Made by a program: the position numbers and the translations under genes
The notes under the pieces: generated by a model
The model's database searches: none
What the model was told of the DNA's origin: nothing
Seen by the model: only the letters and a program-made list of their open reading frames with translations
NCBI GenBank assembly: GCA_019925795.1
Contig: CM034311.1
Location: 15,010,926 to 15,074,925, forward strand
From: Dendrobium chrysotoxum
Lineage: Eukaryota > Streptophyta > Magnoliopsida > Asparagales > Orchidaceae
Reading direction: 5' to 3'
Length of the DNA stretch: 64,000 nucleotides
Shown here: positions 10,351 through 21,872 of the stretch, piece after piece
Layout: each line of letters begins with the position of its first letter
Numbering within the stretch: position 1 is the first letter of the stretch

Positions 10351-11099
10351 TGATGCTTTGATGGTTGAGTTGAAATATCTCATTTGTACATGTTATTTTT
10401 CCCCCCTTTTTCTTATCAACTTTTGTTTATTTGATGTTTTTTTTTCCTATGTTGTACAAATTTAGTTTTTCTGATTTATGATACGGGCCAAGATCAAGTT
10501 TTCATCTTATTAACATTTTTTAAGCAAAGAAAAAATTCATTGATAAAAAAAATATAAAATAGCCATGCAAAATAAAAAATAAAAGCACCAAAAATAAATG
10601 AAAACCTTGAAAACAGCTAATGAAATCTTAGAGATCTAAAGAAGTCTTGAGCTTCACTTAACAATAGATGCTAATGATTACAAATGTTGGCAACCTCCAT
10701 TGTCTGTCTATTGTCACCCAACGATCATCTTCTTAGCACCATCGCATGGCTTATGTCACCCAAACATCATCATCGTCTATCATTACCCAACTACAATTTA
10801 TTATCCATATATAGTCACCCGACTACATTCTTCTGGTCATCATCATCTGACGCCAATGCATGTCAACTTTATCCCCCACCATCAAGAATAATATTGACAC
10901 ATACCATTAGCTATAAGGCCGATGCACATAGTTTCCACGAACAACAATGCTCGCCAACTTCATTGACCCCTATCACTAAAAATGTCATCTCACATTAGTA
11001 GAAGTAAGACAATCCATTAGCTTCTAAAAGCTGGCCTTACATTCAGATGTATAGATTAAAGCTACTAACTTTTGAGTTGTCAAGTTAGAGGTGTAGAAA
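10351..11099. other. Pseudogene downstream DNA, nothing recognised
   Basis: T-rich then A-rich sequence follows the EF-hand stop, with an A-rich run at 10520-10600. From 10690 to 10990 the + strand is pyrimidine-rich and gives chance ORFs without domain content. Confidence 0.4.
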
Positions 11100-12240
11100 T
11101 CTGAGAAAATCCCTTTTAAAATTTCCTGTTATAATTGCCATGCCTAAGAAAGTACGTACATACCTCATATACTATATTAGGCCTTAGAAAACCATCAACA
11201 GCCTGAACTTATTGTGGGTCTAAAAAAATACTTGCACTACTGATCACATGTCCCAGAAAAGATATGCTCTTTAACCAAAAGTCGCACTTAAAAATCTTTG
11301 GGTACAACTGATGTGGCCTCAAAGTCTATGGAATAATCCTCAAATGTTTTGTATTATCTTTCCTAGAAGTAGAATATACATTAATATCATCTATAAAAAT
11401 AATAAAAAACTGATCTAGATATTCTCGAAATACTTGGTTCATCAAATCCATAAAAACTAATGGTGCATTAGTCACCCCAAAAGATATGACTATGAACTTG
11501 TAATGTTCATATTTATTTTTGAAATCAATCTTCATCACATCAGCCTCTCTTACATTCACATGATAACATCCAGATCATAAATAAATCTTGAAAATCATAG
11601 AGGATCTAACAAGCTGATCAAATAGATCGACAATCAGTGGCATATGATATTTATTCTGGATAGTGAATTTATTCAACTCTCTATAATCAATGTACATATG
11701 CATCGTACTGTCCTTTTTTCGCAAATAGAATATGTGCTCCACACGGAGACACACTAGGATGAACAAAACCACAATTAACTAACTCTTGAAGCTACACCTT
11801 CAACTCCTAAAGCTCCTTAGGTGTCATTCTATATAAAGCATTGGATATTGGGGCCAATCTCATTAATATATCAATACAAAACTAAATATCTCTATCCAAA
11901 GGTAAACTGACTAGTTATTCAAGAAAAGTATATGGAAACTCTTGTACAGTTGGGACATTAAAAATAGAATATGAATCTACCCTACTATCCCAAACTGATG
12001 CTAGAAATACCATACAACCCTTTCTCCATAACCTGTCTTCTTGCACTGTAAAAAATAAATAGGATAGGACTCTTTGAACTCTCTGAAATAAATAACTCTC
12101 ACAGTCTAAAAATAAAGAGTCCCACTTCTTGAAGAAATCAATCCGGACCTCATACGGACTTAATCAATCCATACCCAAAATAACGTTGAACTTAAAAATA
12201 TATAACAAAATCAAATTAGACTTTCACTTGTCATAAAAAA
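11100..12240 (-). pseudogene. Ty3/gypsy pol fragment: protease end and reverse transcriptase
   Basis: Read on the minus strand from 12240 downwards, the fragment begins with the protease C-terminus and linker (NVILGMDWLS, about 12190). Reverse transcriptase follows, with IDYRELNK (about 11690), then FGVTNAP and the catalytic box FIDDI (about 11380). It continues with the LGHVIS-type segment near 11270 and fades out by about 11100. Frames change several times and stops are frequent, so it is non-functional. The catalytic box has F for the usual Y/F and keeps both aspartates. The minus-strand LINE at 12241 is inserted at its upstream side. Confidence 0.85.
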
Positions 12241-13232
12241 TTATACAACAACAACAATGACATTAAGTCTTTATCCCACTACATGGAGTCAGCTACATGA
12301 ATCCTTTTTCTCTATTGTTTACTGTTAAGAGTCAAATTCTCATTTAAATCTAATAAAGAAAGGTCAGGCCAAATTTTTTAAACCAAGTCTTTTTAGGTCT
12401 ACCTCTATCTTTTTTAACATAGGTCAAATCTAATACATCTACTCTCCTACAGAGTCATCGGATCAAGGCCAGTGTTTTACATGACCAAACCATCTAAGGA
12501 GACTTTCTCTAATCTTATTTGTCACTCGAACTACTCTAACCTTTTCCCGAATATGCTAGTTACGTATCTTGTCTCTTAAGAGTAAGTCCACTCATCCACA
12601 TGAGCATCATCATCTCAACAACACTTAACTAAATATTATGCTTCTCTTTTAATGGCCAACATTGCATTTAAAGCATTGCAGGTATCACCGCCATCTTATA
12701 AAATTTTCTTTTAAGATTGAGTGGTACTTTTCTATCACACAACAAACCCAAAGCATTCCTCCACTTCAACCATCCAACTTGAATTTTACTAATAATATCC
12801 CCATCTATTTTACCATCACTCTGAACAATAGACCCAAGATATCTAAAACAAGAACACTTATTACTGACTTGATCACTCTAAGTCACAAACCCTCCACTAA
12901 ATCTATTACTACTAAAATTACATTCCATGTATTTAGCTTTAGATCTACTCAGATGAAGACATGTAGACTCTAAGGTTGACCTCCATAATTCAAGTTTACC
13001 TTCAACTCCCTCTCAAGTCCTATCAATAAGAAGAATATCATCAGGAAAAAGCATACACCAAGATACATCCTCTTGTAAATGTTTAGTGAGAACGTCCATG
13101 ACTAAAGCAAAAAAGATAAGGGCTTAAGGCTAATCCTTGATGTAATCCAACTGAAGTAGGAAAATACTTGGTCAAACCACCTTGTGTTTGAACACAAGTA
13201 ATAGATCCTATATACATATCTCTAATGACTTG
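12241..13232 (-). mobile_element. RTE-type LINE, 3' part
   Basis: The minus-strand 3' end lies at about 12243 and has the RTE hallmark: a conserved tail (complement of gtcagctacatgaatcc) followed by a short ttg/acaaca tail (acaacaacaacaatg on +). The body matches the RTE pieces at 29072-29925 and 31955-33675, covering the region downstream of the RT catalytic box and the C-terminal region. It is 5'-truncated near 13232 and carries stops and frameshifts. It sits at the upstream edge of a gypsy fragment. Confidence 0.8.
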
Positions 13233-13829
13233 AAACTTGTCTGATATTAGTTCAGTAGAGTAATACCGTTATGAAATATGAAATGGGATTTACTACTTTA
13301 TCCATGTACGTTCAGTAATTAGTTAGCACTCAAGAAAAAAAGTGTTATATATTTCCTAGGGGATTACGAGATAGTCTAAGACAACCACTGGTCATTTCAT
13401 TTCATATTTTTTATTTCTTTGAGCTTATGTAGTAAGGCCTTCTGATTAAGAATGATTTAATAGCTACACATCAGTAGTGTAGTGCTCATAATAAGCATTT
13501 TGGCAGTGAGGCTTATGGAAGTTGATTATTTGGAAATAAGATTAGACTTATAATTGGAGTGTTTAGGATAGGTGGATAGTCTATAATTATAGCAGTTTCT
13601 AGAAGTGGAAGCATGACCAGCTCTGAGTTTCTCAATAAATCGTCTGTGTATCGTAGTTGCGGTAGACAGCATTCTTATCAGAGTTACATGCTGACAGTAT
13701 AGTATTTTTGATACAGATAGGTTAGGCACAGAGTAGTTGAGTGTCTAAAGGTAGGATTTGATTAACACTCAAGCCCCACTTTGAGAGTTCAACTATATAT
13801 ATAGGAGGACCAAGGAAAATTTTGGTTTG
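13233..13829. other. Unclassified, possibly decayed gypsy gag region
   Basis: No clear domain. By position, directly upstream of the + strand protease remnant, it could hold the degraded gag of that element, but I see no zinc knuckle. Confidence 0.3.
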
Positions 13830-14221
13830 TACATTTTTTAAGGGGCCAGTTGATAAAGTTGATCAATATGGTTTTATAACAAGTTCTATAGTTGGGAGAC
13901 CATCCTCAGGTTAGAGAGAGTCTGGTAGTTCTATTGCTCCAACTCTAATTCGAGCTTATCTGTATAGTTTGACTTAGTAGGGGGTTTGAGATACCCCAGA
14001 TATTTTTATAGGTATGACTTATATTTTTGATCAGGCTTAGCGTATTTTATTTTATTATGGAGCTAGTCATTCATTTATTTTTTAGCATTATTTTTATTCA
14101 CAACACTTACCTTTAATTTTACTACTTTCTTCCATGTTTGTTAACTTACTGATTGGAGATTATATAATGGCCAATAGGGCATATTTTTGTGATATTATAA
14201 TTTGTGATAAGAAGCTAGTCT
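13830..14221 (+). pseudogene. Ty3/gypsy gag-protease junction fragment
   Basis: Translation on + gives the linker that precedes gypsy proteases (YSLT...), then FDQA..ILFYYGASHSF at about 14025-14085, a decayed form of the retropepsin site normally written DSGATHSF. The catalytic aspartate is replaced by tyrosine, and stops interrupt the frame. The fragment ends at about 14221, where an RTE LINE begins. It lies in the opposite orientation to the gypsy RT fragment at 11100-12240. Confidence 0.7.
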
Positions 14222-16066
14222 AAGAAATAAGAATTTGGATTAGATCTTGGAATGTAGGTTCTCTTACAAGAAAATTAATAAAATTAATTGGTATTATGAT
14301 TCATAGAAAGAAAAATATTTTATGCATTCGAAAAACTAAATGGGTTAGAGAGAAGGCTAAGGAGATTGATAGTTTAGGATTCAAACTTTGGTATTTTGGT
14401 AGAAGTGATACTAAAAATGGTGTAGGGGTGATTATAGATAAATATTTAAAGGATATTGTTATAAAAATGGATAGAATTAGAGACAAAATTATGCATTGAA
14501 GATTATTGTTGATGCTAAGATTATTAATATTATAAGTACTTATGCTCCTCAAATAGGTTTGGACATGTGTTTAAAATTAAAATTAAAATTTTGGAATGAC
14601 TTTGAAGAATTAATTCAAAAGATTCCTCTTTAAGAGAATTTTTAGTGGATGAGATTTAAATGGGCATGTTGGTAGAGAGGTAGAGGATTTAAAAGTATTC
14701 ATGGTGGCTATGGGGTTGGAGTGACTAATAAATATGGTAAGACTATATTAGATTTTACTTTAGCTTTTAATTTTGTAATTGCTAGTACCTTATTTAATAA
14801 AAGATATGAGCATCTCATAACTTATAAGAATTGATATAGTAAAACTCAAATTTATTATAAGAAAAATATATTGTTTAGATTATAAAGATTGTAAAGTTAT
14901 TCTGAGTGAAAGTTGATGTACCCAACATCGCTTATTAGTTTTGGATTTTAAGATGAAGGGACAGATATGAAAAATTTAGTAAATTGTTGTTTTAAGATTA
15001 GATGGGGGCTTTTAAAAAATACTAATAAAAATATTTTTGAGAGTATGATTTGAGATCTTAAGATTTTGTCTGTACATGAGGAAGCAAATGTTATGTGGGA
15101 TAATTTAGCTAGTAATATAAAGAATGTTGAAAATAATGTGCTTGGAGTTTCAAAAGGTAAAAGCTCTTAATAATAAAAATAATTGGTTGTGGAATCAAAT
15201 TGTGCAAGAAAAAATTAAAAATAAGAAGATTTATTATAATAATTGGTTTAGATGTAAAAACTTTAAAAATTGGGAAAGATATAAAGAGGCTAATAAGGTG
15301 TCAAAGAAAGTAATCTGCAATGCAAAGATTTTAGCTTTTAATGATTTATATAATAGATTAGATTCTAAAGAGGACGAAAGATATATGTATAAGTTAACCA
15401 AACAAAGAGATAGGAGTAGTAAGGATTTAGTTCAAGTGAAGTGCATTAAAGATAAAGATCGAAAAGTGATTTTCTCATAAGAGGATATTTAACAAAGGTG
15501 GATAAGATATTTTTCTAATTTTTTCAATGAAGATTATGAGAATATGATTGACTTTAATAATCTTAGCACTCTAAATAAAAATATAGATTTATATTTTTAT
15601 TAGCATATTAGTAAAACTGTAGTTATAGAGGCTTTAAAGAAAATGAGTATGAAAAAACTAGTGAACTTGATGATATTTCAATAGAGGTGTGGAAATGCTT
15701 TGGAAATGAAGGAATTTTTTGGCTTACTAAACTTTTTAATATTATTTTGAAGACTAAAAAGATGCCAGATGAGTGGAGAATGAGTGTGTTAATTCCTATT
15801 TTTAAGAATAAAGGCGTGCACCAGATTGTATGAATTATAGAGGAATTAAGTTGATGTGTCCTACTTTAAAACTTTAGGAGAGAGTTATGGAGCATAGGTT
15901 ACGATGTGGTACTAATGTTTCTCAAAATCAATTTGGATTCATTCCGGGTAGGTCTACTATAGAAGTTATTCATTTATTGAGAGGGTTGATAGAGAATTCT
16001 AGAGAGACTAAAGAGGATCGACATATGATATTTTTTGATTTAGAGAAAGCATATGATAAAGTTCCA
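14222..16066 (+). mobile_element. RTE-type LINE: endonuclease and N-terminal RT
   Basis: Starts with the apurinic endonuclease domain (IRSWNVGSLTRK at about 14235, then TKWVREKAKEID and NGVGVIID). A degraded D.NGHVG segment follows near 14655, then the endonuclease-RT linker with a lysine-rich ORF (15124-15480). The first RT blocks are present at 15887-16066: NQFGFIPGRSTIEVIHLLR and DLEKAYDKVP. Frames are broken many times (TAA, TAG and indels). The element stops in the middle of RT because the CACTA terminus begins there. The missing RT half is not found on the other side of the CACTA element. Confidence 0.85.
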
Positions 16067-16440
16067 AACTATGTGAAAATTTTTCATTACCAACGGTGAT
16101 TTTAGGTGGTTAACCTAAAATTTTCAGCGGTTTTGAACCTTACCGACAATTTTTCAACTGTTAAAAAATCACCAGAATAAATCATGTACGATATGGTAAC
16201 CGGCGATAAATTTTTGGCGGTAATATTTTTTGGCAATTTTACGGCAGCTAAGACAGCTAGAAATTACTAGACCCAAAAATGCAGGTAAACCACGGAAGAT
16301 TCTAGTGCAACTACCGCCAAAAAATCATCGGTCATTATCGCTTGTCATTCCAGCGATCAAAATCGTCAATGTTTTTTATGGTTAAGCTGCAGGCTAGCCA
16401 CCGATTATTATCGGTGGCACAATTAAATAACCGACGGTAA
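16067..16440. repeat. CACTA subterminal repeats (3' end of element)
   Basis: Many short direct and inverted words such as accgccaaaaa, ttttggcggt and accgacaattttt. In this family such motifs are the binding sites of the element's second protein. The copies here are degenerate. Confidence 0.7.
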
Positions 16441-16829
16441 AATTGCCTCTGTCCAATATCAAAAATTCTAACGAGTCGGTTAGCCACCTAAAACTTGTAG
16501 CATTTGCAAAAAAAATTTGACAACCCCCTCTATTCAAATAGATTTTAACATTACCTAGAAGCAATTCAAAATACAAAAGAAATACATTTAACTATATACT
16601 CAGGCATTTCAAAATATAATATATGAAATACACTAACATCCACAATTAATTGATACTCTGACAGCTTAAAATACAAAATATATAAAGTTCAACTAGTTAA
16701 ATAGTGTTTAAAACATAAAACAAGTTCTTTCACATCTAAATGTTCAAAATACACCAACTAGGTCTTCAAAAAAGTAACAACAACAAGCATCATCTATGTT
16801 CTCTCTGCCATGTGATTCAGGTATAGGCT

Positions 16830-18470
16830 CTTGCTCATTTTTCTTTTGATTTTCAGCTTGATATGATCACAGCTCCTCCTGCATCTTAGCTTGAATCTTT
16901 CTCATCTCCTCTATTTCTCTTGACAGGGCATCAACCCTCTGGCTAATGATTTCTTTAGCTCCACTAACATCATAAAATGCTAAAGTAGATGTACTTCCCT
17001 CATAAGCATATCCCTACGAACCTAAGCCATAAACCCTCCCATCCCACCTTCCTCCAACAACATCTGACCATGTGTGATACTCATAATACTGGGTCGATCC
17101 TAAAGATCATCCCTCACCAGTATAATACTGACAATCTCAAAGTTGTATAAAATCATCCTACGAGAATAAATCCATAATATATAATTTCTATTTATTTCAT
17201 ATTATTACTCAAAAAATTTTACTTATTTGAGCTTTTCTCACCTTCTCATCCACCCACAAATGATCAGCTTGATATTGGTGAGTCCTCATATGCAGCCCTA
17301 GTGGTGTCGGCTCCTAACCAAGATACTCTTTCTATAAATAAAAAATATAGTTAAAATAAAGCACATATATTTATGAAACTAATTAAAATAATCTTATACC
17401 AGTCATCATCTATGTTCAGCATGAGGCACTGAACCACAGTTCTGAAGAGAGCTTCCTAAACCCCCCATAAATAGATGCTCTATTTTACTCATTCTTCTCT
17501 CTCAATTTGGTGAACTTAGGGCTCACCCAAGATCTGCTCAAATCAGCCCATACTCCCTCTCCAAAACATAATGGATGCTACTTAGACATTTTAATGTTCG
17601 TGAATATGTCCCTAAGAAGAGTAGAGCCTCTCCTCTCAAAATTTGTTCTGGTCCTTGTACCATGCTCAGGCAACCACCTAAAATCTTTCTATAAAATATA
17701 GGCATAATAAATAATATTAATACAAATGAAATAAAAAATTTTATGTAATGCTAAATAAATATACCTGAAATTCTTTGAATCACATATCCCTAACTTCCAT
17801 TGGGATCTTCTTCCATGATAAGTAAGGAGCATTATATTTGCACCGTATGATGTCATGAATCTTATGGATAGGTTGCCTTAAGGGATTAAAGCTGCAGGTA
17901 AAATTTTTTGTCAATAACATATAACAGATCAAATTATAATAACTTTACAAAATAAATCGAACTTACGTATTACCCTCAAGATTTATGTATACATGCTTAT
18001 CTTCTAGTATTGTAGGCTCCCTAGCACCAACCTTTGCTTGCGTTAATGGTCCACCATGTTTTGGCTGTATAGGAGGTGGGTAATAATATATGTGGTGGTA
18101 AGGAGAGTAAGGGTAGGTTGATGGAGCTATTTGTGATGTTGGTGGGGGGTAATATGGATAGAATGGAGCTGAGTGTGTCTGCTCTAGAGAGAAAAATTAA
18201 GGACTCATAGACGTAGGAGGAGGGAAGTACCCAGGAAGGGGTGGTATTGCAACCATAGTTAGATTTGTCTATCATTGACCCTATTGAGTGGGGGACTGAT
18301 GCTGACTACTAGGTGGTGGTGATGGTATCACTGATGGAACTCTCTGGCCCTGACCTTCATCACCCTGTCTTGACCCACTTGGTCTAGTGCTTAACTTTTC
18401 TTATGACCAAACATTAAAGTAATGGATATACGATGAGGATCATAACTTGAAGCCATCAGTAGTAAAAGAA
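16830..18470 (-). pseudogene. Second CACTA gene (plant transposase, Transposase_24-like)
   Basis: On the minus strand from about 18470, a basic and serine/proline/histidine-rich N-terminus is followed by blocks typical of the C-terminal CACTA protein. These are a trihelix-like part (KFTKLREKN at about 17510), the conserved P.GLHMRTHQYQADHLWVDE block at about 17250-17310, and a C-terminal coiled coil (REIEEMRKIQAKMQEEL, about 16880-16920). The homologous protein binds subterminal repeats during transposition. Coding blocks are separated by AT-rich stretches (for example 17700-17770 and 17160-17220) that look like introns. Stop codons within blocks suggest the gene is dead. Exon limits are approximate. 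Confidence 0.65.
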
Positions 18471-18929
18471 GCAATTAGTAAACTGTTGTAATATATAAAA
18501 ATGAAGTTGTAACATATATGAAGATTTACATAAGTAGAAATAAAAAAAGATAGAATGTAGACCGTTAAGTTGCAATAAGCATGAAGAATTACAAATATAT
18601 ATTTACAGAATGTATAAATAATTTATATACAAACAAGATGTACATAATTATAAATAATTTGATTAGAGACATTTATCATGAACATCAATTTCAAAAATTA
18701 CTTAAGTTATATTGTACTAAATTTATTTACTAACTTATTTTTCAAAAATTACATTATAATAAGTACATTGCAATAAATTTAGTCACTTAAATTATAAGAA
18801 CTATTCTGAATCAGAAATATTTTCATTGCTCTCCAAGGTATCTTCACTTTCTTTCTCATTCTCACTTGAAAAGCTTGTCGAATTATTTACATCCTCTAAT
18901 TGCATTTCAGTCTTATGTGCTATAGTTGA

Positions 18930-21867
18930 CATCTCATCAATTTCAACAGACCTATAATCTAACATCTTATCTTATTGATGTGCATTAAAGCTACTACGAA
19001 CGGTCAGTCAATGATCCCCCATACTTTGGTGTTTATGACAGCTAGCTAATCTTGCTTATCTTTATGACCATTGGGATATTTATTGAAATAAACTTGAATA
19101 TCTTAACTTGCTAGTACAAATGGATCAAACTTCTCATATCTTCTACTCTATTTTACATCTACTAAACTATACGTAGGATGAACCCTTGTGCCTCTATTCT
19201 ATACTAAATCATACCATTTATAATTGAATAAACATACAAGATTCTTATCTTCTCCTATGTATTGTAACTCAAGAACCTCATCCAAAATACTATAATAATC
19301 ACACTCATCTTCTTCCTGAGTGTTTCCTCTAACACAAACTCCATAATTTTTAATTTTTCTTCCTTCACTCTATGACTTAAAATGAAATATGAACCATTAA
19401 CTATATATATTGGCCAGGTGTTTTCTTTTCACATTGGGGCCCAAACCAGTGCTTGTAGTCCTTTATCAAAAATCTTATTACAGGGGTTACATACCTAAGA
19501 AATTTTTAAAATTTAAAGGCTTTTAGTAATCAATAAGATATAAATCAATGAAATAATATAGATTTTACTCATATAAGATCTTGACCAAGATGAGAATTTA
19601 TTTATAATAAGTTGTTCACAGCTGTAGCATCTATTAGAGGCAAACTGCTTATAAAATAACTGGTGACAAATCATCCAAGTAACACTTGATTATTAAAAAT
19701 TAACATGATTCCTTTTGCACATTATAGAAAAACTTACTCTAAGATTGGTTGGACTTCCTGATAGTTTAGTAACATATATAAAGTCATTGTTTTGATTTTT
19801 AAATTGTTGAGGAATCTTTAAACGCATTTGCCACTGGACTTTTCATGACTTCTAAATATTAATAGTGTAGATTATGATTGTTCTTCGAAATCAAAGTCCA
19901 TGTTACAAAAAATCTTTGTTCTTGTACTCCTCACTTGGGGCTCGAAGTAGTAGGAGCAGAAGTGGGTAGTTTCTTAAGCTAAATATGCTTCACATATCAA
20001 TCCTTCTAGTCGTATTTTATTCTTAACATATTTTTTCAACTTATTCAATTTTTTGCTAGATGATTAGAATTATCAATTATAATTAGAAATATTTAAGCGT
20101 ACATATTAAATACATGTTTCATCTCTCAAAAGGGTACATCCAATGATATTGTGCAGGTCCACAAACTCTAGCCTCATAAGATAGATGGACTGGAAGATGT
20201 TTCATAGAATCAAAGAATCACAGGGAAAATTTTTTTCTAACTTGCATAGGATGATTGGTATATTCTCCTCGCTCTTCTATAAATTATCTTAACTTAGTTT
20301 AGATAAACATAGGTCTTTGAAGAAAAGGCTAAACTCTGTCAACAGATTTGATATGTAATCTGGTAACACACATACTATAATTAGAAGGAGCACCTCTATA
20401 ATTATGTGATAATCATGACTTTTTAGTCTAAATTATCTCACACATTTAAGGTCTACACATTGGCTTAAGTTTTATCCATAGCCATCAGGCATTTTTAAAC
20501 CTTAAAACCACTGACATATTGATCTTTTTTATTCTAACGTGAAAGAGTAAGGTACTTTGGGCTTCATTATTTTACCGTCACTAGTTGTTACTAACTCTAA
20601 ATTTCTTCGTCCATAGTACTCTTTAATATCCATTCTAGCTTTCACATTATCCTTGCTCTTGCCTTTAACATCCATATTGTATTAAAAATATTTTCAAGAA
20701 AGTTGTTCTTAATATGTATAATATCAAGATTATGTCTTATTAAATTTATACTCCAATATGATAATGTACTGAAAATCCTTTTTTTAATCCAATTATGTTT
20801 AACACCATATCCGAAAAATTTACACTATGATAATATTGGGAAATCAATAATTAATGAAATGCTAGAAAGTCTCTCTAGTATATCAAACCACTTAATCTGG
20901 GTGGAGGAGGTGAGCTCTCAACTTTGTTTCTAATGAATGCATCTGTATTTCTCTTAAACGAATGATCAGAAGGTTGGAATATACGAAGATAATCAAACCA
21001 AGTATTTTTTTCTCTATTTTTAAGTATGAAATATTTAATATTCACCATGCAGTAAGGTCAAGCTAATTTTCTCACTATGCTCCAGCCCGATAACATGCCA
21101 TAAGCTGGAAAAAATTACTAATGGTCCAAAGTAATGCAGCTCTAAGGAGAAAATTTTATTTGGTTGAGATGTCATATGTGAGGACACCTTCATCCCATAA
21201 AAACTTGAGATCATCAATTAATGGTTGTAAAAAATATCAATTTTTACTTCTCGATTATGTGGTCCAGGTATTGTAAGTGTTAAGAACATGTATGAGGTGG
21301 TCATACACATCTCAAGTGGAAGGTTGTATGGTGTTAGTATAATTAGCCAATAAAAATATGATAAAGCTGCCTGACTGTATGGAGTAAAACCATCAGCGTA
21401 TAATCCCAATCTTATATTACGTGGCTCAGTAGCAAATAAACCATATGTTTGATCAAAATTTTTCCATGCTTTAGCATCTTATTAATAAGAAAGAACATCA
21501 ATGTGTGCTAATTTCTCCTTATGCCATCTTATATGACCTGCTGAACTCATTGATGCATAGAGCCGCTGAAGTCTTAGAATAATCAGTAAATAAAATAAAT
21601 GGAAATATGGAATATTATTCTTTTGAAAACATTATTTCCCGAGTTGAGTTTGAACCGAGGTGCTTTACAGGTGCGATAACAAACTTCTGTCACATCATCC
21701 TTGTAATATAACATACAACCATTTATACAATAATCAATTTTTGCAATGGTGATACCTAACTTGGATGCTAATTTCTTTATTAGATACAAATATGTGGGAA
21801 TTAAATTATCAGTTAAATTTATTTTCTTGAGAAGAACAATGAAGCCATTGAAGCAATCACAAAGAAT
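18930..21867 (-). pseudogene. CACTA TNP2-type transposase, middle and C-terminal part
   Basis: Read from 21867 downwards, it continues the protein begun at 28942. Visible blocks are LASKLGITIAKIDYC..GCMLYYKDD (about 21650-21770), the core GLYADGF.PYSQAALSYFYW..I..PYNLPLEMCM (about 21290-21410), a DUF4218-like block (CGPAQYHWMYPFER, about 20115-20175), and a DUF4216-like block (NYKWYDLV..RGTRVHPTYSLVDVK...KFDPFVLAS, about 19080-19230). Stops and short frameshifts occur in each block, for example after 'IVTPYNLP' and within the DUF4218 block. The upstream end is a target duplication of the LTR insertion at 21868-21872. Function in the family is cut-and-paste transposition. Confidence 0.8.
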
Positions 21868-21872
21868 ATTAT
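21868..21872. repeat. Target duplication ATTAT, left of giant LTR
   Basis: Exact match to 28442-28446. Removing the insert and one copy restores the TNP2 reading frame across the site without a gap, which confirms the borders. Confidence 0.9.

Noticed and set aside
10684..10998. 104-codon ORF after the EF-hand pseudogene
   Set aside because: Pyrimidine-rich DNA, no domain, no upstream signals, another overlapping ORF in a second frame.
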